Shown here: piece by piece, positions 22,036 to 30,377 of the stretch | Layout of the letters: the number at the start of each line of letters is the position of its first letter | Numbering within the stretch: the stretch's first letter is position 1 | Source of the DNA: FEN-1250 sp039918615 | GTDB taxonomy: Bacteria > Gemmatimonadota > Gemmatimonadetes > Gemmatimonadales > Gemmatimonadaceae | NCBI GenBank assembly: GCA_039918615.1 | Contig: JBDSHG010000194.1 | Location: forward strand, 1-48,204 | Length of the DNA: 48,204 nt | Reading direction: 5' to 3' | Translations under genes and position numbers: made by a program | The notes under the pieces: generated by a model | Databases searched by the model: none | What the model was told of the DNA's origin: nothing | The model's input: only the letters and a program-made list of their open reading frames with translations

Positions 22036-23496
22036 ATGTCCGCATCATCTGACACACCCGCAGTCCGCGGAGCGCCCAGCGCCAGCCCCACCCGCGCCCC
22101 CGCCCGCACCCAAATGGCCTACGCCCGCGCCGGCGAGATCACCCCGCCGATGCACTTCGTCGCCCAACGCGAATCCCTCGACCCTGAGCTCATTCGCGCC
22201 GAGGTAGCAAGAGGCCGCTTGGTGATCCCTGCCAATATGTATCACCTGGAGGGCGCCCTCCAGCCCATGGCCATCGGCAAGGTCGCCTCCGTCAAAGTCA
22301 ACGCGAACATCGGGAACTCCGCCGTCTCCTCTTCCCTAGATGAGGAAGTCGGAAAGCTCCTGCTCGCGGTGAAGTACGGCGCCGACACGGTCATGGACCT
22401 CTCCACCGGCCAGGACATCGACATCACGCGCGAAGCGATCATCCGCGCGTCCACGGTGCCGATCGGGACGGTGCCGATCTACCAGGCGGTGCTGCAGGGG
22501 AAGGAGCTCGAGGAGCTCACGATCAACGACTTCCTCGAAGTCATCGAGCATCAAGCTCGGCAAGGCGTCGACTACATGACGCTGCACGCGGGGATCCTGC
22601 TGCAGCATCTCCCGCTCGTCTACGGACGCGTCACGGGCATCGTCAGTCGCGGTGGCTCGCTGCACGCCGTCTGGATGATGCATCATCGCAAACAGAATCC
22701 GCTGTACGAGCACTATGATGATGTCCTCGACATCCTCCGCCAGTACGACGTCACGATCTCGCTCGGCGATTCGCTTCGTCCGGGCTGCCTCCACGACGCG
22801 AGCGACAAGGCGCAGTTCGCCGAGCTCGACACACTCGGCGAGCTCACGAAGCGCGCATGGGAGTTCGACGTGCAGGTGATGGTCGAAGGGCCCGGACACA
22901 TCCCGATGGATCAGATCGAGATGAATGTCCGTCGTCAGAAGGAAGTCTGTCACGAGGCGCCCTTCTATACTCTTGGGCCGCTCGTCACGGACATCTCGCC
23001 GGGCTACGATCACATCTCGAGCGCGATCGGCGCCGCGATGATCGGCTGGTATGGCGCGGACATGCTCTGCTATGTCACGCCGAAGGAGCATCTCGGGCTG
23101 CCGAACGCCAACGATGTGCGCGAGGGTGTGATCGCGTACAAGATCGCGGCGCACGCGGCGGACGTCGCGCGCGGTCGTCCGCACGCACGCGATCGCGACG
23201 ACGCGCTCTCACGCGCGCGCTACGCCTTCGATTGGAACGAGCAGTTCCGTCTCTCGCTCGATCCCGAGCGCGCGCGCGAATATCACGACGAGACGCTGCC
23301 GGCCGAGTACTTCAAGAGCGCGGAGTTCTGCGCGATGTGCGGGCCGAAGTTCTGCTCGATGCATCACTCGCGCACGATCGACGACGGGATAGCGCAGCTC
23401 GCGAAGGAGTTGGCGGAGAAGGAGACAGCGCTGACGGGCTCCGAAGCCACCGCTGAAATCGACCGCGTGATCGCGTCTGTCGGCGGGGACGACTGA
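22036..23496 (+). CDS. thiC: phosphomethylpyrimidine synthase ThiC
   Basis: The 486-residue radical-SAM-superfamily enzyme makes the HMP-P pyrimidine of thiamine from aminoimidazole ribotide. The family signature is clear throughout: MAYARAGEITPPMHFVA, VKVNANIGNSAVSSS, VMDLSTGQDID, TIPVGTVPIYQAV-like TVPIGTVPIYQAVLQGKE and EGPGHIPMDQIEMN. The C-terminal 4Fe-4S motif CAMCGPKFC (Cys 432, 435, 440) is intact. The start is the ATG right behind the riboswitch. This is the shorter ThiC form without a long N-terminal extension. Expression is expected to fall when TPP is abundant. Confidence 0.98.
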   Translation: MSASSDTPAVRGAPSASPTRAPARTQMAYARAGEITPPMHFVAQRESLDPELIRAEVARGRLVIPANMYHLEGALQPMAIGKVASVKVNANIGNSAVSSSLDEEVGKLLLAVKYGADTVMDLSTGQDIDITREAIIRASTVPIGTVPIYQAVLQGKELEELTINDFLEVIEHQARQGVDYMTLHAGILLQHLPLVYGRVTGIVSRGGSLHAVWMMHHRKQNPLYEHYDDVLDILRQYDVTISLGDSLRPGCLHDASDKAQFAELDTLGELTKRAWEFDVQVMVEGPGHIPMDQIEMNVRRQKEVCHEAPFYTLGPLVTDISPGYDHISSAIGAAMIGWYGADMLCYVTPKEHLGLPNANDVREGVIAYKIAAHAADVARGRPHARDRDDALSRARYAFDWNEQFRLSLDPERAREYHDETLPAEYFKSAEFCAMCGPKFCSMHHSRTIDDGIAQLAKELAEKETALTGSEATAEIDRVIASVGGDD

Positions 23497-23503
23497 GCGC
23501 ACG

Positions 23504-23815
23504 ATGTCGATGAACGGGAAGGAGCGCGCAGCATTCCGCGCGCACGCGCACCATCTGTCCGCCACGGTACACGTCGGCCAGCACGGCCTCACCCGCGCGC
23601 TCGTCAACTCGCTCGACGACGCGCTCCGCACGCACGAGCTGGTGAAGGTGCAGCTCGTGAAGAACGCGGACGTCACGGCGCGGGATGCCGCGAACGAGCT
23701 AGCCGAGGCGGTGAAGGCGGAGGTCATCCAGGTGATCGGGCGAACGACCACGCTCTACCGTCGCAATCCGGAGCTGGACCACGGTGCGGGCAAGGCGCCG
23801 GCCTGGAGCAAGTAG
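23504..23815 (+). CDS. yhbY: YhbY/CRS1-domain RNA-binding protein
   Basis: This 103-residue single CRM-domain protein begins LTAxxRAHAHHL-like (KERAAFRAHAHHLSATVHVGQHGLT) and contains the conserved GQHG loop. It goes on to LDDALRTHELVKVQLVKNAD and VIQVIGRTTTLYRRNPE. YhbY associates with pre-50S ribosomal particles and acts in large-subunit maturation in other bacteria. It follows thiC by 7 bases, so the riboswitch-controlled transcript may include it. A second ATG lies two codons in. Confidence 0.93.
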   Translation: MSMNGKERAAFRAHAHHLSATVHVGQHGLTRALVNSLDDALRTHELVKVQLVKNADVTARDAANELAEAVKAEVIQVIGRTTTLYRRNPELDHGAGKAPAWSK

Positions 23816-23914
23816 GCAACCGATTCGGCTGGCGAGCTTCCCTGTCGGAGGCCCGATTTTCGCCTTACTTTCCAATGTAGTACGCAAGTCGAAAGTACAA
23901 CGTCGAGGGCTGAA

Positions 23915-24178
23915 ATGCCGTACGTAATCACCGAAGCATGTATCAACATCAAGGACAAGGCGTGTGTCGACGTCTGTCCTGTCGATTGCATATATGAAGG
24001 GCCGGACCAGCTGTTCATCAAACCGGACGAGTGCATCGACTGCGGCGCCTGCGAGCCAGAGTGCCCGGTCACCGCGATCTTCCCGGAAGAAGACGTTCCC
24101 GCGAACCAGAAAGAGTACATCGCGCTGAACAAGGAAGTCTTCGAGGGACCGAACCCGCCGGGGCGGCCGACGCGGTAA
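23915..24178 (+). CDS. fdxA: 7Fe ferredoxin (3Fe-4S/4Fe-4S)
   Basis: The 87-residue electron carrier starts at ATG 23915. Cys9, Cys17 and Cys50 are placed to hold a 3Fe-4S cluster, and Cys21, Cys40, Cys43 and Cys46 a 4Fe-4S cluster; this is seen in CVDVCPVDCIYEG and CIDCGACEPECPVTAIF. The length and the C-terminal extension (EYIALNKEVFEG) match FdxA-type ferredoxins. It supplies electrons to redox enzymes in the cytoplasm. Its partner here is not identified, though thiC upstream needs reduced Fe-S chemistry. Confidence 0.96.
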   Translation: MPYVITEACINIKDKACVDVCPVDCIYEGPDQLFIKPDECIDCGACEPECPVTAIFPEEDVPANQKEYIALNKEVFEGPNPPGRPTR

Positions 24179-24203
24179 CTGTAACAGTCTTGTCGAGGCA
24201 TCA

Positions 24204-24767
24204 TTGAGGCAGCTCAAATTCGCGTCAGTGACGATTGCGCTCCTCGTCACTCGCGGCCTCGACATTCTGACGACGTATCGCGCGACACCATCGCTGGCCG
24301 AGGAAGCAAATCCGCTGACGAGCGTGCTGGGGTTCAAGTGGCCCGCCCTTCTTGTATCGAACGCGCTGATCGCCGCATTGCTCATCGCCGCTGCCTGGCG
24401 CGCGATCTGCGAGACCGCACCAACGCTGCCGGCGAAGGCGGGGTTGCATTTCGATGCCTTCGTCAGCGACTGGTGGTTCGACGATGAGACACGGCCATGG
24501 TGGCATGCCTTGTTTCGCCTCCCTCGCGACCTACGACTCATGTGGTACGCATTGGGCCGCGTTGCGCCGCCAATCGTCATCGTGATGGGAGTGGTGGCTG
24601 CTGCCCACAATTCGCATCACTATCTGAATCGAAGCATGCTCGTGATGGTGGTGACGCTCATGTACGCTTCGGCCGTCGGCGCAGCTATTTTCGGACTCTA
24701 CCTTTTCTTTCAGGCGGAATTCCGGCGCTATCGACAGCTGGAGCTGCTCCGATCAGTCGCGGTCTGA
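24204..24767 (+). CDS. integral membrane protein, DUF5658-like
   Basis: The 187-residue frame opens with TTG at 24204, preceded by GAGG at 6 bases. The first helix ends in the pattern RGLDILTTYRATPSLAEEANPL, reminiscent of the D..TT...EANPL motif of DUF5658-type membrane proteins. Three further hydrophobic segments follow (ALLVSNALIAALLIAAAW, APPIVIVMGVVAAAH, MLVMVVTLMYASAVGAAIF). The function is unknown. It lies between the ferredoxin and a GNAT gene and might be co-transcribed with both. Confidence 0.7.
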   Translation: MRQLKFASVTIALLVTRGLDILTTYRATPSLAEEANPLTSVLGFKWPALLVSNALIAALLIAAAWRAICETAPTLPAKAGLHFDAFVSDWWFDDETRPWWHALFRLPRDLRLMWYALGRVAPPIVIVMGVVAAAHNSHHYLNRSMLVMVVTLMYASAVGAAIFGLYLFFQAEFRRYRQLELLRSVAV

Positions 24768-24781
24768 ACCGGGATTTGTCA

Positions 24782-25294
24782 ATGCTAGTCGAGCAAGCCA
24801 CTCCCGCGGATCTCGACGCCATTCGCTCGGCCTACGCGCACGGTCGCGCGCTCCAACGCGAGACCGGCTCTCCCCTCTGGCCCGAGTTCACCGACGCCGC
24901 GATTCTCGCCGAGATAAACTCCGGCGCCCTCCATCGCGTGCTCGACGGCGATGCGCTCGTCGGCGTCTTCTCGGCCGTGTACGACGACGAGCCGATCTGG
25001 GCCGAGCTCGAACGCGGCGCGCACATCTACCTGCACCGCATCGCGCGCGCGTCATCGTATCCGGGGCGCGGACTCGTCGACGCCGTCATCGCGTGGGCGC
25101 TCGAGCGCGCCGAAGCGCTCGGACGCGAGGGACTTCGCATGGACACGTGGGCCAGCAATCACGCGCTGATCGCGTACTACGGGAAGCGCGGATTCACTCT
25201 GCTTGGTACGCGGAGAATTCCGAACGACTCGCCGCTATCGGAGCACTATCGCGGCATCGAGCTCGCGCTGCTCGAGCGAACGATCGCACACTAA
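24782..25294 (+). CDS. GNAT family N-acetyltransferase
   Basis: A 170-residue GNAT protein starts at ATG 24782. N-terminal ATPADLDAIRSAYAHGRALQ leads to a central acceptor-site region (WPEFTDAAILAEINSGALH). The acetyl-CoA-binding part IARASSYPGRGLVDAVIAWALERA has a modified Q/RxxGxG/A loop. The closing LRMDTWASNHALIAYYGKRGFTLLG is typical of the fold. The acetyl acceptor is unknown. Confidence 0.88.
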   Translation: MLVEQATPADLDAIRSAYAHGRALQRETGSPLWPEFTDAAILAEINSGALHRVLDGDALVGVFSAVYDDEPIWAELERGAHIYLHRIARASSYPGRGLVDAVIAWALERAEALGREGLRMDTWASNHALIAYYGKRGFTLLGTRRIPNDSPLSEHYRGIELALLERTIAH

Positions 25295-25335
25295 GGCTTC
25301 GAACTCTCCGTCGCCTACTCGCGACCAGCCGCGAG

Positions 25336-25860
25336 CTACTTGTTGTCCACTCCGACATTCGTCGACATCGGCTTGCCGCTGGCCTCGAAGATCTTCGGTG
25401 ACGATGGATGATCGGTGGGCGGCAATACCCCCTGACGTCCCTCAAAACGCCAATCGCCGCTCTTGTCACGCTCGGCCACTAAACCATAATGCTCCCCCGA
25501 CTGTCGCCAGAACCCTGCAAAACCTCGCCTTCGTAAATTCGTCGCAGTTATTATGGCGCGCTTGAGCTCAGCTGCCTCGACGTATTGAGCGAACACGGGC
25601 CAGATGCGGATACCCTGCTCGATGACGGCATTGGTATCGGCTACGGATGCGGGAGACTCGTATTCAATCTGAAGGGCGGGCGCAGATCCATCCTCGAAGC
25701 GCCAGTACTTCACTCGGTAGACGACAAGCGTGTCGCCGCTCGTTAGCCGCAGCTGCTTATTCTTCGAATGGTACGGACCAAAGTCGCCGGGAGTGTCGTA
25801 TGCGCATGCCATCGTAGCGATCAGTGCAGCGCATAGCACGTTGCGGAGAAAAGAAGACAT
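25336..25860 (-). CDS. hypothetical lipoprotein
   Basis: The 174-residue product has an N-terminal lipobox (IATMAC, Cys19) after a short hydrophobic stretch, predicting membrane anchoring outside the cytoplasm. The rest is a small alpha/beta sequence (GDTLVVYRVKYWRFEDGSAPALQIEYES, IRIWPVFAQYVEAAELKRAIITATN). I do not recognise a family. It is on the strand opposite to the preceding GNAT gene and converges with it. Confidence 0.72.
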   Translation of the reverse strand: MSSFLRNVLCAALIATMACAYDTPGDFGPYHSKNKQLRLTSGDTLVVYRVKYWRFEDGSAPALQIEYESPASVADTNAVIEQGIRIWPVFAQYVEAAELKRAIITATNLRRRGFAGFWRQSGEHYGLVAERDKSGDWRFEGRQGVLPPTDHPSSPKIFEASGKPMSTNVGVDNK

Positions 25861-25947
25861 CGGTTACCGCCGCGACCTCGTCGCCGCATCCTCGATCATC
25901 GCCGTCACGTTCCTTGAATGAGATTCATATGCGCCGCACGCAGCAAC

Positions 25948-26871
25948 CTACGGCGTCGCCCCCGCACGCGTCGGCAGCTTTCGCTTCGACCAGTCCTCGT
26001 ACGATCCGTCATACAGCTTCACCGGTAGCCCGAGCGCCCGCGCAGCGAAATACGTCGTACTCGCGCGATAGCCAACCCAACAGTACGTGACGACAGTATC
26101 ACCTGGCTGCATGCGGTCGGCGAAGAGCTTCCTGAGCGCAGCGCGATCCTTCAGCGGCGCACCACTCTGCGAACCGCTATCGCCCTGAAATAGCTGTTCC
26201 CATTGCAGCTGTCGCGCACCCGCCAAATGCCCCTCGCTCGGCATACCGTGACGCCCCGCCGTTCCGAGATACTCGCCGTCGGTGCGCGTGTCGATGAGCG
26301 CGAGCCCCGGCTTCCCGATTCGCGCCTCGATCCACGGAGCGTCCACAATCACGTTCGCGCGCACTTGCGGATGCATCGAGCCGCGCGTGAACGTCGGCAC
26401 CTTCGCGGAGAGCTCGCGCTTCTCGGCGCGCCACTTCGGCAATCCACCGTCGAGAAACGAAACGCGATCATGGCCGAGGTAGTCGAGCACCATCACGACG
26501 CGCGCCGCTACCGGCGCCTCGCTCGAGTATACGACGACCACGCGCGACGAGTCCGACACGCCAAGGCCCTCGAACGTCTCGCGCAACTTGCCGACCGGCG
26601 GCATCTCGGAATCCAGACCGCCGTTCGCGACCTCGATCTCCGTGTACGACAGCTTCCGCGCGCCAGGAATGTGCCCGGCCGCGTACGGGATCTCGCCGCC
26701 CATGTTCATGTCCATGTCGACCTGCAGCACGACCACTCGCGGATCACTCAGATGCGCCGCGAGCCACGCGGTCGACACGATGAGCGAGTCCGGCGACTGT
26801 TGCGCCGAAGTCGACGTAAGCCCGCCGGCGGTCATCACGGTTGCGATCAGAATCACGGGTGAGCGGCGCAT
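25948..26871 (-). CDS. exported sulfurtransferase with two rhodanese domains
   Basis: The 307-residue product starts at ATG 26871 with GGAG in front and a signal peptide (about 1-24, ending TSTSAQQ). Residues 30-160 form a rhodanese domain without an active Cys, containing the CDC25-like HIPGARKLSY and FLDGGLPKWRAEKR. Residues 175-300 form a second rhodanese domain with the catalytic loop YCWVGYRAS (Cys264). Tandem inactive/active domains are usual for thiosulfate or 3-mercaptopyruvate sulfurtransferases, which pass sulfane sulfur to cyanide or thiols. The CW-V-GYR loop differs from the plain CGSGVTA of mercaptopyruvate enzymes and is nearer the thiosulfate type. A periplasmic location is inferred. 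Confidence 0.92.
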   Translation of the reverse strand: MRRSPVILIATVMTAGGLTSTSAQQSPDSLIVSTAWLAAHLSDPRVVVLQVDMDMNMGGEIPYAAGHIPGARKLSYTEIEVANGGLDSEMPPVGKLRETFEGLGVSDSSRVVVVYSSEAPVAARVVMVLDYLGHDRVSFLDGGLPKWRAEKRELSAKVPTFTRGSMHPQVRANVIVDAPWIEARIGKPGLALIDTRTDGEYLGTAGRHGMPSEGHLAGARQLQWEQLFQGDSGSQSGAPLKDRAALRKLFADRMQPGDTVVTYCWVGYRASTTYFAARALGLPVKLYDGSYEDWSKRKLPTRAGATP

Positions 26872-26982
26872 CAATTCTCCAGGAGACTGTGAAGCGGGAA
26901 TGATGCAGGGCCGTCGTGCGATCCGAGCCGGTAATTGCGAAAACACGCTGTAGTCGGGCGTATCGTGCAGTGAGCGGTAGCT

Positions 26983-27219
26983 CTACGGCCGCGGCGTTCT
27001 CCGCCGCTCGCGCCCCAGCACGAACCACCCGAGCCCACCGAGCACCGGCACGAACACCACGATCACCGTCCACACCAGCTTCGCCGGCTTTCCATGACGC
27101 CTTCCCATCCAGATCGAGATCAGCGCGCTCACTCCCAGCACGATCCACGCGAACGCGAACCAGAGCGGCCAACTCGTTCCGCCGGCCAACAGCGATTTGT
27201 CCGGCGGTACCTGCATCAT
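26983..27219 (-). CDS. PLDc N-terminal domain membrane protein
   Basis: The 78-residue protein has two hydrophobic helices (WPLWFAFAWIVLGVSALISIW and LVWTVIVVFVPVLGGLGWFVLG) separated by a short basic turn, the pattern of the PLDc_N domain that usually precedes cardiolipin synthases. Here the domain stands alone, with no phosphodiesterase. Its ATG overlaps the transketolase C-subunit stop by 4 bases, so it is the last gene of that operon. Confidence 0.82.
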   Translation of the reverse strand: MMQVPPDKSLLAGGTSWPLWFAFAWIVLGVSALISIWMGRRHGKPAKLVWTVIVVFVPVLGGLGWFVLGRERRRTPRP

Positions 27220-28172
27220 TTGCGAGCGAGCACCCGCTCCGCCGCGCTCACGATGTCCTTCGCCCTCATGCCGTACTTATCGAGCAGATCGTCGGGCTTG
27301 CCGCTCTCCGCATACCGATCGCCGAGGTCCACATACTCTACCGGCGCCGGCGTTCCCGCCACGAGCGCCTGCGCCACCGCGCTCCCCAATCCGCCATGAT
27401 GCATGTGCTCCTCGGCCACCACGAACGCGCCCGTCTCGTGACTCGCGCGCTCCAACGCCGCCGTATCGAGAGGCTTGATCGTGTGCATGTCCAGCACTCG
27501 CGCCTCCACACCCTTCTTCGCCAGCGTCTTCGCGGCCATCAACGCCTGCGCAACGAGCAATCCATTCGCCACGATGGTCAACGACTTCCCATCGCGCACC
27601 TGAATCGATCGGCCAAACTCGAAGTGCACGTCCATATCGTGAACGATATGCGTCTTGGGACGACCGAGCCTGAGATACACCGGCCCGTCGTGCTCCACCG
27701 CCGCACGCACCGCCGCGCGCATCGTATGCTCATCGCTCGGCACACACACCACAAATCCCGGCAGCGCGCACGCGAGCGCGACATCCTCCACGCTCTGCTG
27801 ACTCACGCCATCCTCTCCGATCGAGATCCCGCCGTGCGACCCCGCGACCTTCACGTTCAGCTTCGGATACGCCGCGCCCATGCGCAGCTGATCGAAGCCC
27901 TTACATAGAATGAACGCCGCGAAGCTCGAGATGAACGGGATCTTCCCGCTGCTCGCGAGCCCGCTCGCGATCCCGACCATGTTCGCTTCCTGAATCCCGA
28001 TATTGAAGAATCTTTCGGGAAACACTTTTCCGAACGTCCAGCTGAACGTCGACTTCGCGAGATCCGCGTCGATGACGATGATGTTCTTGTTCTCGGCGCC
28101 CACCTCGAGCAGCGCCTCACCATACGCCTCGCGCGTGGCGCGGCCGAGCACGAGCGGTTGCGTCGTCGTCAT
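27216..28172 (-). CDS. transketolase, C-terminal subunit
   Basis: The 318-residue protein carries the pyrimidine-binding and C-terminal domains of a split transketolase. Key segments are NIIVIDADLAKSTFSWTFGKVFPERFFNIGIQEANMVGIASGLA, where Glu of IQEANM activates TPP, plus AGSHGGISIGEDGVSQQSVEDVAL and KPLDTAAL. With the N-terminal subunit it transfers two-carbon units between sugar phosphates in the pentose phosphate pathway or a related route. The N-subunit gene ends 3 bases before this one starts. Thiamine pyrophosphate is its cofactor, which fits the nearby riboswitch-controlled thiC only loosely. Confidence 0.95.
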   Translation of the reverse strand: MTTTQPLVLGRATREAYGEALLEVGAENKNIIVIDADLAKSTFSWTFGKVFPERFFNIGIQEANMVGIASGLASSGKIPFISSFAAFILCKGFDQLRMGAAYPKLNVKVAGSHGGISIGEDGVSQQSVEDVALACALPGFVVCVPSDEHTMRAAVRAAVEHDGPVYLRLGRPKTHIVHDMDVHFEFGRSIQVRDGKSLTIVANGLLVAQALMAAKTLAKKGVEARVLDMHTIKPLDTAALERASHETGAFVVAEEHMHHGGLGSAVAQALVAGTPAPVEYVDLGDRYAESGKPDDLLDKYGMRAKDIVSAAERVLARK

Positions 28173-28175
28173 CGA

Positions 28176-29012
28176 TCAGTCCGCAAGCTGCGAGAGCGCG
28201 ACCTGCAGCTGGTCCGCGCTTGGCGATTTGCCGTGGAAGTCGTTGTTGTTCTCCATGTACGTCACACCCTTTCCCTTCACGGTGTTCGCGATGATGCACA
28301 CGGGCACGTCGTGCGACTCGCGCGCCTGATGCAGCGCGACACGCACGGCACCCACATCGTGTCCATCCACCTCGATCACGCGCCACCCGAACGATTCGAA
28401 CTTCGCGTCGATCGGCGTCAGCGAGTTGATGTCCTCCACCGCACCATCGAGCTGATATCTGTTCGAGTCCACGATCGCGGTGAGCGAGCCGAGCTCGTAG
28501 TTCCCCGCGGTCATCGCCGCCTCCCACACCTGCCCTTCCTGACACTCGCCGTCTCCGAGCAACACATACGTACGAAACGCCTTTCCATCGAGCCGTGCCG
28601 CGAGCGCATGACCAACGCCCACCGACAGCCCTTGGCCGAGCGAGCCCGTGCTCGCTTCGATCCCCGGCGTCAGCCCCTGCACGGGATGGCCCTGCATTCG
28701 CGAGTTCACCTGGCGCAGCGTCATCAGCTCGCTCACCGGAAAATATCCGGCCTCCGCGAGCGCCGCGTACAACGCCGGCACTCCATGTCCCTTCGAGAGG
28801 ATGAATCTGTCGCGATCGGGCCAAGCGGGATTTTTCGGATCGTGCTTGAGCACGCGACCGAAATACAGCGCAGTAATAATGTCGACGGCCGAGAGCGATC
28901 CGCCGGGATGTCCGCTGTTCGCGGCAGCGATCATCTTGACGACGTGCAGGCGCAGCGTTCGCGCTATGTGTGCGAGCTCGGCGGTAGAAATCGTGGGGGA
29001 CTCGGCGACCAT
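28176..29012 (-). CDS. transketolase, N-terminal subunit
   Basis: The 278-residue TPP-binding subunit starts at ATG 29012 with GGAG 5 bases ahead. The first motif NSGHPGGSLSAVDI has the TPP/substrate His35. The cofactor motif is GDGECQEGQVWEA through IVDSN (GDG 153-155, Asn184). SKGHGVPALYAAL and STGSLGQGLSVGVG are also typical. It pairs with the C-subunit encoded just downstream. Split transketolases are common in bacteria and archaea. Confidence 0.95.
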   Translation of the reverse strand: MVAESPTISTAELAHIARTLRLHVVKMIAAANSGHPGGSLSAVDIITALYFGRVLKHDPKNPAWPDRDRFILSKGHGVPALYAALAEAGYFPVSELMTLRQVNSRMQGHPVQGLTPGIEASTGSLGQGLSVGVGHALAARLDGKAFRTYVLLGDGECQEGQVWEAAMTAGNYELGSLTAIVDSNRYQLDGAVEDINSLTPIDAKFESFGWRVIEVDGHDVGAVRVALHQARESHDVPVCIIANTVKGKGVTYMENNNDFHGKSPSADQLQVALSQLAD

Positions 29013-29105
29013 CGTGCTCCGGGCGGGGAAGGAGAGCACGAAAGATAGACACCCGGAGCCGCGATCCCAATTTTGCCCATGTGCGCAAAGCGCAAGTAAC
29101 TGCAG

Positions 29106-30377
29106 CTACGCCGAGCGCATGAGCGTCAACGTGAACGTCGAGCCGTCGCCGGGTGTGCTCTTCACCGAGAGCTCGCCGCCCATCGCGCGCGCCAGATTGC
29201 GGCTGATCGCGAGGCCGAGCCCGGTCCCCTCGGTCTTGCGCGTAAAGCCCTCGTCCACGCGCACGAACGGCTCGAAAATCCTGTCCTGCTTTTCGAGCGG
29301 AATCCCGCGCCCGGTATCGCTCACCGAGATCGTCACCGCCGTCTCGGTCGATTCGCACGACAGCTGAATCGAGCCATCGGCCGGCGTGAACTTGATCGCG
29401 TTCGACAACAGGTTGAGCAGAATCTGCTCGAGCTTCTCCGGATCCGCAGTCGCGCGCAGCTCGTCGGAGCACGAATCGGTGTCGAAGTGCAGCCCCTTCT
29501 CCATCAGCTGCGGCAGCACCAGCGGCTCGATCGCCGCCAGCGCCTTGCTCACGTCGACTTCCTTTGCCCGCACGTCGACATGGCCGCTCTCGAGCTTCGC
29601 GAGATTCAGCACATCGTTCACGAGGCGGAGCAGCAGCTTCTGGCTCACCTTGATGCGCGCGAGATCCTCGCGCTGCGTCGGCGTGATCGGCCCGCGAATC
29701 TCCATGTCGAGCAGCTCCACATACCCCGCGATCGCGTTCAACGGCGTGCGCAGCTCGTGGCTCATGTTCGCGAGGAATTCGCTCTTCGCCCGATTCGCGT
29801 TCTCCGCCTCGATCCTCGCAGCCTCGGCCTCCTTTCTCGCCGCCTTCTCCGCCTCGTACAGCCGCGCATTCTCGACGAGCAGCTGCGAGCGGCCGAGCGC
29901 CTCGCTCAGCTGCGCGTTCTCGAGGGGCGCCGCGGTCTGGTCGGCGAGCGCGGAGAGCAGCCACTCGTCATCGGCGAAGCCATTGAGATCGTCTGCCTCG
30001 CCGTCGGCGCGCTTGGGGCGCACGACCGCGAGCAATCCCGTCACCCTGCCGCCGACCACCAGCGGCACGCCGATAAATCCCTCTGGCGACCCCGCGCCGA
30101 GGAGCCCGGTGAGCCGCGTGATGAGCGACTCGTCGAAGGACTCGCGGAAGCGCTCGACGACATCTTCGCTCACGCCGTACGCGGCGCGCACGCGAAGGAG
30201 TCCCTCGTCGTCCGTCAGCATCAGAATCGCCTTCTGCGCGCCGAGCATCTCGGCCGCCTGATCCGTGGCGAGATGGAGGATGTCCTTCAGCGACGACGCG
30301 TACGTGAAGGCGCGACTGACCTCGGTGAGACGCCGCGCGCGCACATCGCGCGTGCCCTCGGCGTGCGGCTGCGTCAC
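29106..30377 (-). CDS. soluble GAF-domain sensor histidine kinase
   Basis: This 423-residue protein is started at a GTG (30377) that overlaps the KaiC-like gene's stop as GTGA; the frame stays open further upstream only because it shadows that gene. Residues about 25-155 are a GAF domain (LGAQKAILMLTDDEGLLRV, FIGVPLVVGGRVTGLLAVV). An Ala/Glu-rich coiled coil follows (160-200), then HisKA with FLANMSHELRTPLNAI (His207). The HATPase_c domain has the N box LLNLLSNAIKFTP, G1 DTGRGIP and G2 GTGLGLAIS. No membrane segment is seen, so it senses a cytoplasmic or diffusible signal. The linked receiver lacks a phosphoacceptor Asp, so its phosphotransfer target is uncertain. Confidence 0.95.
   Translation of the reverse strand: MTQPHAEGTRDVRARRLTEVSRAFTYASSLKDILHLATDQAAEMLGAQKAILMLTDDEGLLRVRAAYGVSEDVVERFRESFDESLITRLTGLLGAGSPEGFIGVPLVVGGRVTGLLAVVRPKRADGEADDLNGFADDEWLLSALADQTAAPLENAQLSEALGRSQLLVENARLYEAEKAARKEAEAARIEAENANRAKSEFLANMSHELRTPLNAIAGYVELLDMEIRGPITPTQREDLARIKVSQKLLLRLVNDVLNLAKLESGHVDVRAKEVDVSKALAAIEPLVLPQLMEKGLHFDTDSCSDELRATADPEKLEQILLNLLSNAIKFTPADGSIQLSCESTETAVTISVSDTGRGIPLEKQDRIFEPFVRVDEGFTRKTEGTGLGLAISRNLARAMGGELSVKSTPGDGSTFTLTLMRSA

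Noticed and set aside
24178..24188. ACTGT-A-ACAGT palindrome after the ferredoxin gene
   Set aside because: Short and single; no regulator is known for it and chance occurrence is likely.
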